DNA of 64,000 bases from Colwellia sp. MB3u-45 (GTDB lineage: Bacteria > Pseudomonadota > Gammaproteobacteria > Enterobacterales > Alteromonadaceae), in contig NZ_JACGVC010000047.1 in NCBI RefSeq assembly GCF_014077005.1, positions 248,001 through 312,000 of the forward strand, in the 5' to 3' direction. The notes beneath the pieces were generated by a model that was not told the DNA's origin, did not search any database, and worked only from the letters and a program-made list of their open reading frames with translations. Position 1 is the stretch's first letter. The number at the start of each line of letters is the position of its first letter. A program made the position numbers and the translations under genes. Positions 1-9,615 of this stretch are shown here, piece after piece.

Positions 1-209
1 TACATTCACCTTAATTATTCTCTTTTTTTATACTTGATTCAGCTTAACTGTGAATAATTTAGAACAAAGAATAACGGTAAAACATTATATATTTTATGCT
101 CAAATATTATTTTTTGAAAATAAATAGCTTCTGTAATTACCCTTCATCAGTGTGCTAGTTGTACGAGTATAAATATTTATATCAAGCTGTAGCTATAAGG
201 TATTAAATA

Positions 210-1934
210 ATGTCAAATAAAAGTGGGGGCTTTTTTTCTTTCTTAATGAAAGATAAAATAATTGCTAAATCGGGGTTTAATCGCTGGCTAGTCCCACCAG
301 CATCTATTGCAATTCATTTATGTATTGGTTCTGTTTACGCATGGAGTATTTTTAACCCTGCGCTTATTAAAGAATTAGGCGTAGTGACTAGTTCATCTGG
401 AGATTGGTCTTTAAGTAACGTGGTTTGGATATTTTCTGTTGCTATTGTTTTTCTTGGCTTATCTGCCGCAGTCGCTGGAAAATGGCTAGAAAAAGTCGGT
501 CCTCGCTGTGTTGGTGTTGCTGCTGCATTTCTTTGGGGTGGCGGTTTTATCATAGGTAGTATTGGTATATCAACCCATCAATTGTGGCTTGTTTACCTGG
601 GTTATGGTGCGCTTGGGGGCTGTGGTCTGGGTTTAGGCTATGTTTCACCTGTGTCTACTTTACTGCGTTGGTTCCCTGATAAACGCGGTATGGCTACAGG
701 TATGGCCATTATGGGATTTGGTGGCGGTGCGATGATTGGTGCTCCACTTATTGCTGCTTTGTTAAAATTCCATGCGGTTGCTCCTACATATTTAGGCACA
801 GAAGGTGCTGTAAAACTAATAACTGAAGCGGGCAAACGTTTTGCAGAAACAGCTTCTGGTACAGTAGAAGTTATTGTTGCAACAGCTGGTGAAGCGGCAA
901 ATATGGCTTTTCCTGGTGATGCAGGTGTCTATATTGTAGGTACTGGTGATACTGGTGCTGCAGGAACATTTCTGACATTAGGTATTGTTTATTTTATTGT
1001 GATGATTATTGCCTCGTTCTCGTATCGTGTGCCGGCTGAAGGGTGGACACCTGAAGGTTGGACTCCTCCAGAGAAAGATGAATCTGCAAAAAGCATGATT
1101 TCACATAACGATGTACATATTGATCAAGCACTAAAAACACCACAATTTTGGAAGTTATGGGTTGTACTTTGTTTTAACGTAACAGCCGGTATTGGTGTTA
1201 TTGGTGTGGCTAAAACCATGATGGTTGATATTTTTGGTTCGACCTTACCTGATGTAGCTACCGCGACCTTTGCGGGTACTTACGTATTAATGATTTCGGT
1301 CTTTAATATGTGTGGTCGATTTTTCTGGGCATCAATTTCTGATTTTATTGGCAGAAAAAATACTTACCACTTTTTCTTTGTGTTGGGAACGCTACTTTAC
1401 TTATCAATACCTTATGCTGCATCTCAAGTCAGTGCAGATCCATCTACGGTTTGGTTAGTTATGTTCTACGGTGCCACCATGGTTATCTTCACTATGTATG
1501 GTGGTGGTTTTGCAACTATTCCAGCTTATTTAGCCGATATATTTGGTACATTACATGTCGGTGGTATACATGGTCGCTTGTTAACCGCATGGGCAACCGC
1601 TGGTGTTTTAGGTCCATTTGCTATCACGTATCTTAGAAATATGTCGGTCAATGACGCCATAACTGACTTAGTAGCAAAAATAGATCCTGCGGTATTTCAG
1701 GCTAAATTTGGCTCTGCCGTTAGTCAGTTAAATGAACTTGTTGCAGCAAAAACAGTGACGGTAAGTAAGTTAATGGAATTAGTGCCAGCGGGTACTATTG
1801 ACCCAACACCAAGCTTATATAACACTACTATGTATGCTATGGCTGCTTTGTTAGTTGTTGCTTTCTTTGCCAACTTAACTATTCGCCCTGTAGAGGCTAA
1901 ACATCACGTTGAAAATACACACCCTAAGGGTTAA
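210..1934 (+). CDS. OxlT/YhjX-type MFS transporter (oxalate/formate family)
   Basis: Inner-membrane carrier of the major facilitator superfamily, 574 residues. Both MFS halves are visible: a motif-A-like loop GKWLEKVGPR at residues 90-99 and its second-half counterpart SDFIGRKN near 377-384, with about 12 hydrophobic segments. The glycine-rich helices and overall pattern resemble the oxalate/formate antiporter group, and the formate dehydrogenase operon 1.5 kb away supports a formate or oxalate substrate (inference). It is longer than the usual 400-450 residues because two extra segments, about 188-252 and 477-536, sit in the predicted periplasmic loops TM5-6 and TM11-12. An AAGGT box lies 8 bases before the ATG. 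A different organic-anion substrate is possible. Confidence 0.85.
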   Translation: MSNKSGGFFSFLMKDKIIAKSGFNRWLVPPASIAIHLCIGSVYAWSIFNPALIKELGVVTSSSGDWSLSNVVWIFSVAIVFLGLSAAVAGKWLEKVGPRCVGVAAAFLWGGGFIIGSIGISTHQLWLVYLGYGALGGCGLGLGYVSPVSTLLRWFPDKRGMATGMAIMGFGGGAMIGAPLIAALLKFHAVAPTYLGTEGAVKLITEAGKRFAETASGTVEVIVATAGEAANMAFPGDAGVYIVGTGDTGAAGTFLTLGIVYFIVMIIASFSYRVPAEGWTPEGWTPPEKDESAKSMISHNDVHIDQALKTPQFWKLWVVLCFNVTAGIGVIGVAKTMMVDIFGSTLPDVATATFAGTYVLMISVFNMCGRFFWASISDFIGRKNTYHFFFVLGTLLYLSIPYAASQVSADPSTVWLVMFYGATMVIFTMYGGGFATIPAYLADIFGTLHVGGIHGRLLTAWATAGVLGPFAITYLRNMSVNDAITDLVAKIDPAVFQAKFGSAVSQLNELVAAKTVTVSKLMELVPAGTIDPTPSLYNTTMYAMAALLVVAFFANLTIRPVEAKHHVENTHPKG

Positions 1935-1961
1935 TATTTTCAACTTGTAAAGCTACAATTC

Positions 1962-1992
1962 AAACCGCTTTAAATTCGTTTAAAGCGGTTTT
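1962..1992. terminator. Bidirectional terminator with UUCG loop
   Basis: A 13-bp perfect stem (AAACCGCTTTAAA at 1962-1974, complement at 1979-1991) encloses a TTCG tetraloop, followed by TTTT on the plus strand. It sits between two convergent genes, the MFS carrier and the regulator, and can serve both. Confidence 0.85.
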
Positions 1993-2032
1993 ATATTTAT
2001 TATGGCAATCAAGATAACTGGTGCTTTTATCC

Positions 2033-3121
2033 TTAAACTTGCCAAGGTAACATATCTTCTAAATCCGCAATATCACCACAAGCAATAGACTCATAGCCCG
2101 CTAATTTGGATACCTCCTCATGAAATCTATCACTTTTTATCTCGGTAATTAAGCGCTGTACGGAGAGTTCTTTAAGGGTCTTGTGATGACAAACCAACAC
2201 GTAGTGTTCAGTGGTTAATGGGATAAAATCCAGACCAAATTGACGAGCGGCGGTTTCAATACCAATGCCAACATCGGCCATGCCTGAAGCTACATAAGCA
2301 GCGATAGCAGAATGTGTAAATTCAAATTTATCAAAACCAATCACCTTTTTAGAGTCTACTGATGATCTTGCCAGTAATTCATCTATTAATAAGCGTGTAC
2401 CTGAATGTTTTTGCCGATTAATAAATTTAACCTCATCCTGCATTAAATCTGAAATTTTTGTAATATTTTTAGGGTTGTCTTTTTTAACAATTAAGCCTTG
2501 TTTACGGGTCACAAACCGAATGACTTTATAAGTATTAGCTTTAAAATATTTATTATAAATATCAATTAATCGCTGGCTAACAATGTCGGTGGGTAAGTGA
2601 AATGCGGCAATATTACACTCACCTTTGCTTAAAGCATCAAATGACTCTTCATAGCTTTTATATTGTAAGTCTAGCTTAAATTTATTAGTAAAATTAGGCA
2701 GTAAAGCCACCGCATAACCATAGCTTGCAGCAATTTTTAGCAAAGGCTCTTTAACCATTAAGTGTTTTTGTATTTCTAAATTTAATTCTGATGCAATGCT
2801 GACTAACTGAGGTTCAAATCTAGCCTGTGCCCTTTGTTCAGCCCACAGTAATTTTTCACCTAACGGCGTTAAAAGTGCGCCTTTACCTTTTTTAAGTTCG
2901 ACTAAATCAGAGCCAAAAAAGTCAGTCCATTTTTTTAGTACATTCCAAACATGACGATACGACATACCTAGTTTTGTTGCCGCTACCGTCAACTTGCCAT
3001 ATGTGTGTACCGCATTAAGCAAAACAAAAAGTCGAGGGTCTACATACTCACCCTGCTCATCGTAAAATGACCATGCGGGCTTAATTTGAATTCTCTTTGA
3101 CAATAGTGTTTTATTGGTCAT
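2033..3121 (-). CDS. ModE-like HTH regulator with substrate-binding domain
   Basis: Cytoplasmic transcription factor. The N-terminal ~110 residues carry a ModE/LysR-like winged helix-turn-helix (AATKLGMSYRHVWNVLKKW, then a KKGKGALLTPLG wing); the rest resembles a periplasmic-binding-protein fold used as a ligand sensor, as in MoeR/ModE-PBP fusions. It is divergent from the formate dehydrogenase operon, so it is probably its local regulator, sensing molybdate, formate or another anion (inference). Start chosen at 3121 because AGGTGA lies 6 bases upstream; the in-frame GTG at 3130 is part of that ribosome-binding site. A perfect inverted repeat in the divergent promoter region is a candidate operator. 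Confidence 0.75.
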   Translation of the reverse strand: MTNKTLLSKRIQIKPAWSFYDEQGEYVDPRLFVLLNAVHTYGKLTVAATKLGMSYRHVWNVLKKWTDFFGSDLVELKKGKGALLTPLGEKLLWAEQRAQARFEPQLVSIASELNLEIQKHLMVKEPLLKIAASYGYAVALLPNFTNKFKLDLQYKSYEESFDALSKGECNIAAFHLPTDIVSQRLIDIYNKYFKANTYKVIRFVTRKQGLIVKKDNPKNITKISDLMQDEVKFINRQKHSGTRLLIDELLARSSVDSKKVIGFDKFEFTHSAIAAYVASGMADVGIGIETAARQFGLDFIPLTTEHYVLVCHHKTLKELSVQRLITEIKSDRFHEEVSKLAGYESIACGDIADLEDMLPWQV

Positions 3122-3264
3122 TTTCTTCACCTGTATATTATTTTTGAGTTTTATTTTTATTTTTGTCTGTTCTAATTATCAATAATACTTTATGCCATTA
3201 GCTAATAAACTTTATAGTTAGCGGTCGAATCGCAGCGTTAATGCCACCTAAAACAACACTCATT

Positions 3265-3282
3265 TATGAATAAAAATTCATA
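3265..3282. promoter_or_regulatory. Candidate operator between regulator and fds operon
   Basis: Perfect inverted repeat TATGAAT-AAAA-ATTCATA in the 265-base divergent intergenic region. Its position 114 bases before fdsG and 144 before the regulator start fits a shared operator. Binding is inferred only; the same short AT-rich palindrome could occur by chance. Confidence 0.35.
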
Positions 3283-3395
3283 TTCTTATAATAAAACAAT
3301 GGTGCTATAGTCAGGCTATAAAAAGAACTATAAGACAATAACAAATATGCAATTCACTTCATATGTATATTTTATAACAGGCCTTCGGAGTTAGT

Positions 3396-3878
3396 ATGAA
3401 AATAGAATTTTCTTCCCCCTTATCAAATGTGGAAAACATCATTGATTCTTTGAAAAATAAAGAAGGCTCTCTGTTACCAATATTACATGCCATTCAAAGA
3501 GAAATGGGCTATATATCTTCTCAAGCGATTGAGCGAATAGCGACAAAACTAAAACAAACACCAGCAGAAATTCATGGTGTTATTAGTTTTTATCATCAAT
3601 TTCGCACTTCTCCTCCTGGTAAATATCAAATTCAAATTTGCCGTGCAGAAGCATGTCAATCTCGAGGAAGTCGAGAACTTGAAGCACACGCTAAAGATTT
3701 TTTAGCTATTGATTATCATCAAATGACCAGTGATAAAAAATTCAGCTTGGATAGTGTTTATTGTCTCGGTAACTGTGCAACTGGCCCTAACATTAGAATT
3801 AATGATGATCTTTATGGCCGTATTTCTAATCAGAGGTTTGAAGAAATTCTTTCTAATGTAGACCGCGAATTAAAGTGA
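3396..3878 (+). CDS. fdsG: NAD-dependent formate dehydrogenase gamma subunit
   Basis: Soluble NuoE-like subunit, 160 residues, of the NAD-linked molybdenum formate dehydrogenase. It binds one [2Fe-2S] cluster in a thioredoxin-like fold; the four ligands are visible as C82, C87, C123 and C127 (CRAEAC and CLGNC). It relays electrons between the catalytic subunit and the NAD/FMN subunit. It is first gene of the operon fdsG-fdsB-fdsA-fdhD-fdsD and its stop overlaps the next reading frame. The NuoE homologue of complex I is excluded by the neighbours (FdhA, FdhD). Confidence 0.92.
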   Translation: MKIEFSSPLSNVENIIDSLKNKEGSLLPILHAIQREMGYISSQAIERIATKLKQTPAEIHGVISFYHQFRTSPPGKYQIQICRAEACQSRGSRELEAHAKDFLAIDYHQMTSDKKFSLDSVYCLGNCATGPNIRINDDLYGRISNQRFEEILSNVDRELK

Positions 3879-3886
3879 GAGTGACC

Positions 3887-5458
3887 ATGACAACAAAAAT
3901 TTTTATTCCACGAGAAAGTACCGCCATTTCTTTAGGGGCACATGAAGTTGCTCAAGCATTTACGCACTATTTATCAGATCATGATATTGACCTAAAAATA
4001 ATCAGAAATGGCTCGCGTGGTTTATTTTGGTTAGAGCCTATGGTTGAAATAGAAACAGCACAAGGCCGTATGGCATATGGCCCTGTAGCATCGGCTGATG
4101 TTGCAAGTATTATGGAAGATATTAGCCAGAATATCCTCCATGAAAAACCGCAATCTCATGCGTTAGCGCTAGGTCTAACTGAAAACATTCCCTATCTAAA
4201 AAAACAAACTCGCCTTACCTTTGCCCGTGCAGGTATTACTGACCCGGTTTCTCTTGATGAGTACCTTGCCTTAGATGGCTTTAAAGGCCTGCAAAAGTCA
4301 CTCGCGTTATCGACTCAGGAAATTGTCACCGCTGTTGTAGACTCTGGTCTTCGTGGCCGAGGTGGCGCTGCTTTTCCTACCGGCATAAAGTGGCAAACGG
4401 TAAGAGATGCCACTGCGGATAAAAAATATATTGTCTGTAATGCTGACGAAGGCGATTCTGGCACCTTTGCGGATAAATTAGTCATGGAATGTGATCCCTT
4501 TATGCTGATTGAGGGCATGATTATTGCCGGATTAGCGGTTGGTGCAGACCAAGGCTATATTTATTTACGTTCAGAATATCCGATTGCCGATGAAATATTA
4601 CAACAAGCTATTGAGATTGCTAGTGCCGCCGGTTATTTAGGTAATAACATTTGTGGTAGTGGTAAAACCTTTAATTTAGAAGTGAGATTAGGCGCAGAAG
4701 CTTATATTTGTGGTGAAGAAACTGCACTTTTAGAATCACTAGAAGGTAAAAGAGGCATGGTGCGTTTTAAGCCACCACTTCCGGCTTTAGAAGGATTATT
4801 TGGCAAACCCACTATTGTTAACAATGTACTGTCTCTAGCGGCTATTCCGTTTATTATGAGTGAAGGCAGTCAGGCCTACCAACAATATGGCACAAATCGT
4901 TCACGAGGCACCTTACCTTTTCAACTCGCCGGTAATATTAAACAAGGTGGATTAATTGAACTACCTTTTGGCTCAAGTTTAAAAGATCTTATTGATAACT
5001 TTTCTGGTGGCACCGCCAGCAACCGCCCAATAAAAGCCATTCAAGTCGGTGGCCCATTAGGCGCTTATTTACCTAGCCATAAACTCGATATTCCACTTGA
5101 TTATGAAGCATTTTCTAAAGCCTCTGCCGTGCTAGGTCATGGCGGCATTGTGGTGTTTGATGACAGTGTTGATATGCTAGAACAAGCACGGTTTTCAATG
5201 GAATTTTGTGTGGTTGAATCTTGCGGGAAATGTACGCCTTGTAGAATTGGTTCAACACGTGGTGTAGAAGTCATTGATCGTATAAAAAACGATGAAAGCC
5301 GTGCTGATAATATGATTTTACTTAATGACCTTTGCGACACCATGATTGACGGTTCTTTGTGCGCAATGGGCAGTATGACACCTATACCCGTGCGCAGTGC
5401 TTTTACTGATTTTCCTCAAGACTTTTTTTTAACCACACAGGAGAGCAATCATGATTAA
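3887..5458 (+). CDS. fdsB: NAD-dependent formate dehydrogenase beta subunit
   Basis: NuoF-like flavoprotein that reduces NAD+ with electrons from formate. Numbered from the ATG at 3887 (523 residues): N-terminal thioredoxin-like segment, glycine-rich GRGGAAFPTG (about 157-166) for NADH/FMN binding, GAEAYICGEET (about 269-279), and the [4Fe-4S] ligands C446, C449, C452 (CGKCTPC) with C492. A GTG at 3875 overlapping the fdsG stop is an alternative start; I prefer 3887 because GAGAG precedes it at suitable spacing. The last 8 bases overlap fdsA, indicating translational coupling. Confidence 0.92.
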   Translation: MTTKIFIPRESTAISLGAHEVAQAFTHYLSDHDIDLKIIRNGSRGLFWLEPMVEIETAQGRMAYGPVASADVASIMEDISQNILHEKPQSHALALGLTENIPYLKKQTRLTFARAGITDPVSLDEYLALDGFKGLQKSLALSTQEIVTAVVDSGLRGRGGAAFPTGIKWQTVRDATADKKYIVCNADEGDSGTFADKLVMECDPFMLIEGMIIAGLAVGADQGYIYLRSEYPIADEILQQAIEIASAAGYLGNNICGSGKTFNLEVRLGAEAYICGEETALLESLEGKRGMVRFKPPLPALEGLFGKPTIVNNVLSLAAIPFIMSEGSQAYQQYGTNRSRGTLPFQLAGNIKQGGLIELPFGSSLKDLIDNFSGGTASNRPIKAIQVGGPLGAYLPSHKLDIPLDYEAFSKASAVLGHGGIVVFDDSVDMLEQARFSMEFCVVESCGKCTPCRIGSTRGVEVIDRIKNDESRADNMILLNDLCDTMIDGSLCAMGSMTPIPVRSAFTDFPQDFFLTTQESNHD

Positions 5459-8354
5459 TTATTATGATCCAGCCACTAATACGACGTCGAATAAACCAAT
5501 CGATTTTAATAAAGATTATGGCACTCCTGCCAGCACCTCAACACAAACAGTGTGTCTTGAAATTGACGGGGTAAAAATAACGGTTGCTGCCGGTACTTCA
5601 GTAATGCGCGCTGCCGCAATAGCTGATATTAATATTCCTAAACTTTGTGCAACTGATAACATCGAAGCCTTTGGTTCATGTCGTTTATGTGCGGTACAAA
5701 TTGAAGGTATGAGAGGCTATCCAACCTCATGTACGACATCGGTTAAAGAAGGCATGGTGGTGTCTACTGAGAATAATGATATTGCAAAATTACGACGTAA
5801 TATCATGGAACTCTATATATCTGATCACCCACTTGACTGCTTAACCTGTTCAAGTAATGGCGACTGTGAATTACAAGATATGGCCGGAGCCGTTGGCTTA
5901 CGTGAAGTACGTTATGGTTTTGATGGCGATAATCATCTTGACGCCAAGATTGATGACTCCAACCCTTATTTTACCTTCGAACCCAGTAAATGTATCACCT
6001 GCTCTCGTTGTGTTAGAGCCTGTGAAGAAGTTCAAGGTACTTTTGCCTTAACCATTGAAGGTCGAGGTTTTGCCTCAAAGGTCAGCGCTGGCACCAGTGA
6101 AAACGATTTTGCCTCCTCGGATTGTGTCTCTTGTGGCGCCTGTGTACAAGCTTGCCCAACGGCAACACTGATGGAAAAATCAGTAATTGACAAAGGACAA
6201 CCAGAACACAGTATTATTACAACTTGTGCCTATTGTGGCGTTGGTTGTTCTTTCAAAGCTGAAATGAAAGGTGAAGAAGTCATACGTATGGTGCCCTACA
6301 AGGGCGGTAAAGCCAACCAAGGTCATTCTTGTGTCAAAGGCCGCTTTGCCTTTGGTTATGCAACTCATAAAGACCGCGTTACTGAGCCTATGGTGCGCGA
6401 CAGCATTGATGAAGAATGGCGAGTCGTCGGTTGGGATGAAGCCTTAGAATTTGCCGCCAATAAAATTAAAAACATTCAGGCTAAATATGGCCGTGAAAGT
6501 GTTGGCGGTATTACTTCATCTCGCTGTACCAATGAAGAAACCTATTTAGTACAAAAATTGATCCGCGCTGCTTTTGGTAATAATAATACTGACACCTGCG
6601 CTCGTGTTTGTCATTCACCGACAGGTTATGGACTCAAAGCAACCATTGGTGAGTCTGCGGGTACACAAACTTTCGACTCAGTGATGAAATCTGATGTTGT
6701 TATGGTTATTGGTGCTAACCCTACTGACGCTCACCCAGTGTTTGCCTCGCAGTTGCGTAAACGCTTACGCCAAGGCGCAGAGTTAATTGTCGTTGATCCC
6801 AGAACCATTGATTTACTTAATACCGCTCACATAAGTGCTAATCATCACCTGCCGCTAAAACCTGGTACTAACGTTGCTATGATCAATGCCATAGCGCACG
6901 TCGTTATGAGTGAAGGCTTAGAGGACAAAAATTTCATTGAGCAGCGTACTGATGAATATAACGCATGGCGTGAATTTATTCTTGATGAGATCAACTCACC
7001 CGAAGCGATGGAAAGTATTACCACGGTTAATGCCGAACAAGTTCGCATTGCCGCTCGTGCTTTTGCCAAGGCAAAAAATGGCGCTATTTATTATGGCTTA
7101 GGCGTTACCGAGCATAGCCAAGGTTCAACCATGGTCATGGGCATAGCAAACTTAGCATTAGCCACAGGTAACATAGGCCGTGAAGGCGTAGGTATTAATC
7201 CATTGCGTGGACAGAATAATGTTCAAGGCTCTTGTGACATGGGTTCATTCCCACAAGAACTGCCAGGTTATCAGCATGTCAGTGATGATGTGTTGCGCGC
7301 TAAATTTGAAAAAAGTTGGGGCGTAACCTTAGATAACGAACCGGGCTTTCGTATTCCAAACATGTTTGATGCCGCCATTGAAGGCACGTTCAAAGCCATG
7401 TATGTGCAAGGAGAAGACATTTTACAATCAGATCCTAATACCCAACATGTACAAGCCGCATTGTCATCATTAGAGTGTTTGATTGTGCAAGACATTTTTC
7501 TCAATGAAACCGCGCTATATGCACACGTATTTTTACCCGGCTCTTCATTTCTAGAAAAAGATGGTACCTTTACCAATGCAGAAAGACGCATAAATCGGGT
7601 GCGTAAAGTGATGAAGCCATTAGCTGAATTCGCCGACTGGGAAGTCACCCAAAAGCTGTCTAATGCTTTAGGTTACCCGATGAATTATCAACATCCTTCT
7701 GAAATAATGGATGAGATAGCCTCATTAGTGCCTACTTTTAGTATGGTCAGTTATAAAAAATTGGACGAACAGGGTAGTATTCAGTGGCCTTGTAACGAAG
7801 AGTTTCCTGATGGTTCACCTATCATGCACGTGGAAAGCTTTCCCATTGGTAAAGGTCGTTTTGCGATTACGCCCTATCTTGCTAGTGAAGATCGCGCTAA
7901 CAAACGCTTTCCGTTATTATTAACCACTGGGCGAATACTCAGTCAATATAATGTCGGGGCACAGACACGACGCACCGCGAACAATACTTGGCACCAAGAA
8001 GATTTACTTGAAATACATCCTAACGATGCCGAAGAAAGAGGTATTAATGATGGTGACTGGTTAGGCATTAGCAGCCGTGCGGGTGATACTGTACTGAAAG
8101 CAAAAGTCAGTGAACGTATGCAAAGTGGCGTGGTATTCACTACCTTCCATCACCCCATCAGTGGCGCCAACGTTATTACCACTAACAGTTCGGATTGGGC
8201 AACTAATTGTCCTGAATATAAAGTCACCGCGGTACAGGTGGAAAAAGTCACCTCACCATCCGCTTGGCAGACGCGTTATAAAAAATTCAGTGCACAACAA
8301 AAAGAGCACTTTAAACGTTCACCTAAAAAACAAAAAGCCACTATAGGAAGTTAA
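5451..8354 (+). CDS. fdsA: NAD-dependent formate dehydrogenase catalytic alpha subunit
   Basis: Catalytic subunit (967 residues) oxidising formate to CO2 at a molybdenum (or tungsten) bis-pyranopterin centre. Domains in order: N-terminal [2Fe-2S] ferredoxin (C66, C77, C80, C94); NuoG-like His-Cys cluster (H126, C130, C133, C139); two [4Fe-4S] motifs (C181/184/187/191 and C225/228/231/235); the FdhF-type [4Fe-4S] (C259, C262, C266, C294); then the molybdopterin oxidoreductase and C-terminal dinucleotide-binding domains. The metal ligand is cysteine C387 in CARVCHSP, where E. coli FdhF has selenocysteine, so no SECIS is needed. The ATG has GGAG 7 bases upstream and overlaps fdsB. Confidence 0.95.
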   Translation: MINYYDPATNTTSNKPIDFNKDYGTPASTSTQTVCLEIDGVKITVAAGTSVMRAAAIADINIPKLCATDNIEAFGSCRLCAVQIEGMRGYPTSCTTSVKEGMVVSTENNDIAKLRRNIMELYISDHPLDCLTCSSNGDCELQDMAGAVGLREVRYGFDGDNHLDAKIDDSNPYFTFEPSKCITCSRCVRACEEVQGTFALTIEGRGFASKVSAGTSENDFASSDCVSCGACVQACPTATLMEKSVIDKGQPEHSIITTCAYCGVGCSFKAEMKGEEVIRMVPYKGGKANQGHSCVKGRFAFGYATHKDRVTEPMVRDSIDEEWRVVGWDEALEFAANKIKNIQAKYGRESVGGITSSRCTNEETYLVQKLIRAAFGNNNTDTCARVCHSPTGYGLKATIGESAGTQTFDSVMKSDVVMVIGANPTDAHPVFASQLRKRLRQGAELIVVDPRTIDLLNTAHISANHHLPLKPGTNVAMINAIAHVVMSEGLEDKNFIEQRTDEYNAWREFILDEINSPEAMESITTVNAEQVRIAARAFAKAKNGAIYYGLGVTEHSQGSTMVMGIANLALATGNIGREGVGINPLRGQNNVQGSCDMGSFPQELPGYQHVSDDVLRAKFEKSWGVTLDNEPGFRIPNMFDAAIEGTFKAMYVQGEDILQSDPNTQHVQAALSSLECLIVQDIFLNETALYAHVFLPGSSFLEKDGTFTNAERRINRVRKVMKPLAEFADWEVTQKLSNALGYPMNYQHPSEIMDEIASLVPTFSMVSYKKLDEQGSIQWPCNEEFPDGSPIMHVESFPIGKGRFAITPYLASEDRANKRFPLLLTTGRILSQYNVGAQTRRTANNTWHQEDLLEIHPNDAEERGINDGDWLGISSRAGDTVLKAKVSERMQSGVVFTTFHHPISGANVITTNSSDWATNCPEYKVTAVQVEKVTSPSAWQTRYKKFSAQQKEHFKRSPKKQKATIGS

Positions 8355-8356
8355 GT

Positions 8357-9169
8357 TTGACGCTGGAAGATGAAGCAAAATTGCAACCGAGCCATTTAAC
8401 ACTCCCTGTTGACTATTGGCAGCAAGGTAGTGAGCAAGAAAAACTTGACTGTATCGCAGAGGAAGTGCCCATTGCCATGGTTTATAATGGCATTTCTCAC
8501 GCGGTTATGATGGCCTCACCGGCCAATTTACATGAGTTTTCCTTAGGCTTTAGTTTGTCTGAAGGCATTATTGATCACGCGGCTGAAATGTATGATATTG
8601 AGCTGGTCGCCAGTGAAAAAGGCATAGAAGTACGTCTTGAGATTAGCTCTGAGCGTATGATGTCTTTAAAATCACACCGACGTAACCTTACTGGCCGCAC
8701 AGGCTGTGGTTTATGTGGTAGTGAATCACTGGAGACCGCCATTCGGCCCATTAAGAGTGTAACGCCAAAGGCACTGCCCTCTTCACCAGTAATACAGCAT
8801 GCACTATCACAGTTAAGTGAGCATCAAAAATTACAAGCGTTAACCGGTGCGGTTCATGGCGCAGCCTGGTGTGACGATACTGGCAAGATACTCCTCTTGT
8901 GTGAAGATGTCGGTCGACACAATGCTTTAGACAAGTTAATTGGCAGCTTAGCGCTGCGTAAAATCAACACCCAAAGTGGCTTTGTTGTCATTTCAAGCAG
9001 AGCAAGTTATGAGATGGTACAAAAAACAACCAGTGCTAATATCGCCACATTAGTCGCGGTTTCGGCGCCAACTGGCTTAGCAATAAGCTTGGCAAATCAA
9101 GCTAAGCTCAATTTAATTGGCTTTGCTCGTCCTGGTAGACATACTTGCTATACCAAATTCGATAAATAA
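8357..9169 (+). CDS. fdhD: Formate dehydrogenase sulfurtransferase FdhD
   Basis: Sulfur carrier that transfers sulfur from a cysteine desulfurase to the molybdenum cofactor, activating formate dehydrogenase. 270 residues, with the essential CGLC pair (C117, C120) in TGRTGCGLCGSE and the conserved EDVGRHNALDKL segment. It starts with TTG two bases after the fdsA stop; AGGAAG at 8345-8350 is correctly spaced. Position between fdsA and fdsD matches the usual fdsGBACD arrangement, where C is FdhD. Confidence 0.95.
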   Translation: MTLEDEAKLQPSHLTLPVDYWQQGSEQEKLDCIAEEVPIAMVYNGISHAVMMASPANLHEFSLGFSLSEGIIDHAAEMYDIELVASEKGIEVRLEISSERMMSLKSHRRNLTGRTGCGLCGSESLETAIRPIKSVTPKALPSSPVIQHALSQLSEHQKLQALTGAVHGAAWCDDTGKILLLCEDVGRHNALDKLIGSLALRKINTQSGFVVISSRASYEMVQKTTSANIATLVAVSAPTGLAISLANQAKLNLIGFARPGRHTCYTKFDK

Positions 9170-9183
9170 ATAGGAAAATAGTG

Positions 9184-9399
9184 ATGAGTAGTTCTCAAAT
9201 TGATAATCTAATTAGTATGCTCAACCAAATTGAAACTAATAATAATTACAAAAAAACTGACGAAGAAACGGCTATGATCGTTGCTAATCACGTGAAGAAA
9301 TTTTGGGCACGTTCAATGAAAGCAAACATAACAAAGTACGCCGATAGTGATGGTTCACAATTATCCCCTGCCATAAAACTAGCATTAGCCCAGTTATAA
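9184..9399 (+). CDS. fdsD: Formate dehydrogenase delta subunit
   Basis: Small (71-residue) accessory subunit of NAD-linked formate dehydrogenases. The sequence shows the family's pattern: an N-terminal helix LISMLNQIETNN, then a central ANHVKKFWARSMKANI segment and a C-terminal LSPAIKLALAQL. Its role is thought to be in assembly or stability of the fds complex. ATG at 9184 is favoured over the adjacent GTG at 9181 because AGGA (9173-9176) is 7 bases upstream of the ATG. It is the last gene of the operon. Confidence 0.8.
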   Translation: MSSSQIDNLISMLNQIETNNNYKKTDEETAMIVANHVKKFWARSMKANITKYADSDGSQLSPAIKLALAQL

Positions 9400-9438
9400 T
9401 AATTGGATTATCATGCTTATCTAAATCTGCTTATTCAA

Positions 9439-9486
9439 ATCAGCTAGTTAAATCTGAATGCATAGATTTAGATTTAACTAGCTGAT
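9439..9486. repeat. 17-bp perfect inverted repeat after fdsD
   Basis: Arms at 9439-9455 and 9470-9486 (ATCAGCTAGTTAAATCT and complement), loop 14 bases, no T-run. It lies 40 bases after the operon's last stop codon and could stabilise the 3' end of the mRNA or mark a transposition scar. Confidence 0.6.
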
Positions 9487-9583
9487 GATAGCATTATCGT
9501 CATGAGTAATATTGCGAAATATCGGGTATAGATTTCATGACAAGTAAGTGCCCTGCACGAGCATATATTGACCGTTTTTAATG

Positions 9584-9615
9584 AAGGCCCGTGGCTTAAG
9601 TTTCTGGCCTTTTTT
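9584..9615 (+). terminator. Possible terminator of fds operon
   Basis: AAGGCC (9584-9589) pairs with GGCCTT (9606-9611), followed by six T residues in a row. The stem is short and the loop is 16 bases, so this is a weak intrinsic terminator. Confidence 0.45.

Noticed and set aside
6560-6640. Selenocysteine in formate dehydrogenase alpha subunit
   Set aside because: The ligand codon in CARVCHSP is a normal cysteine codon and no in-frame TGA occurs.
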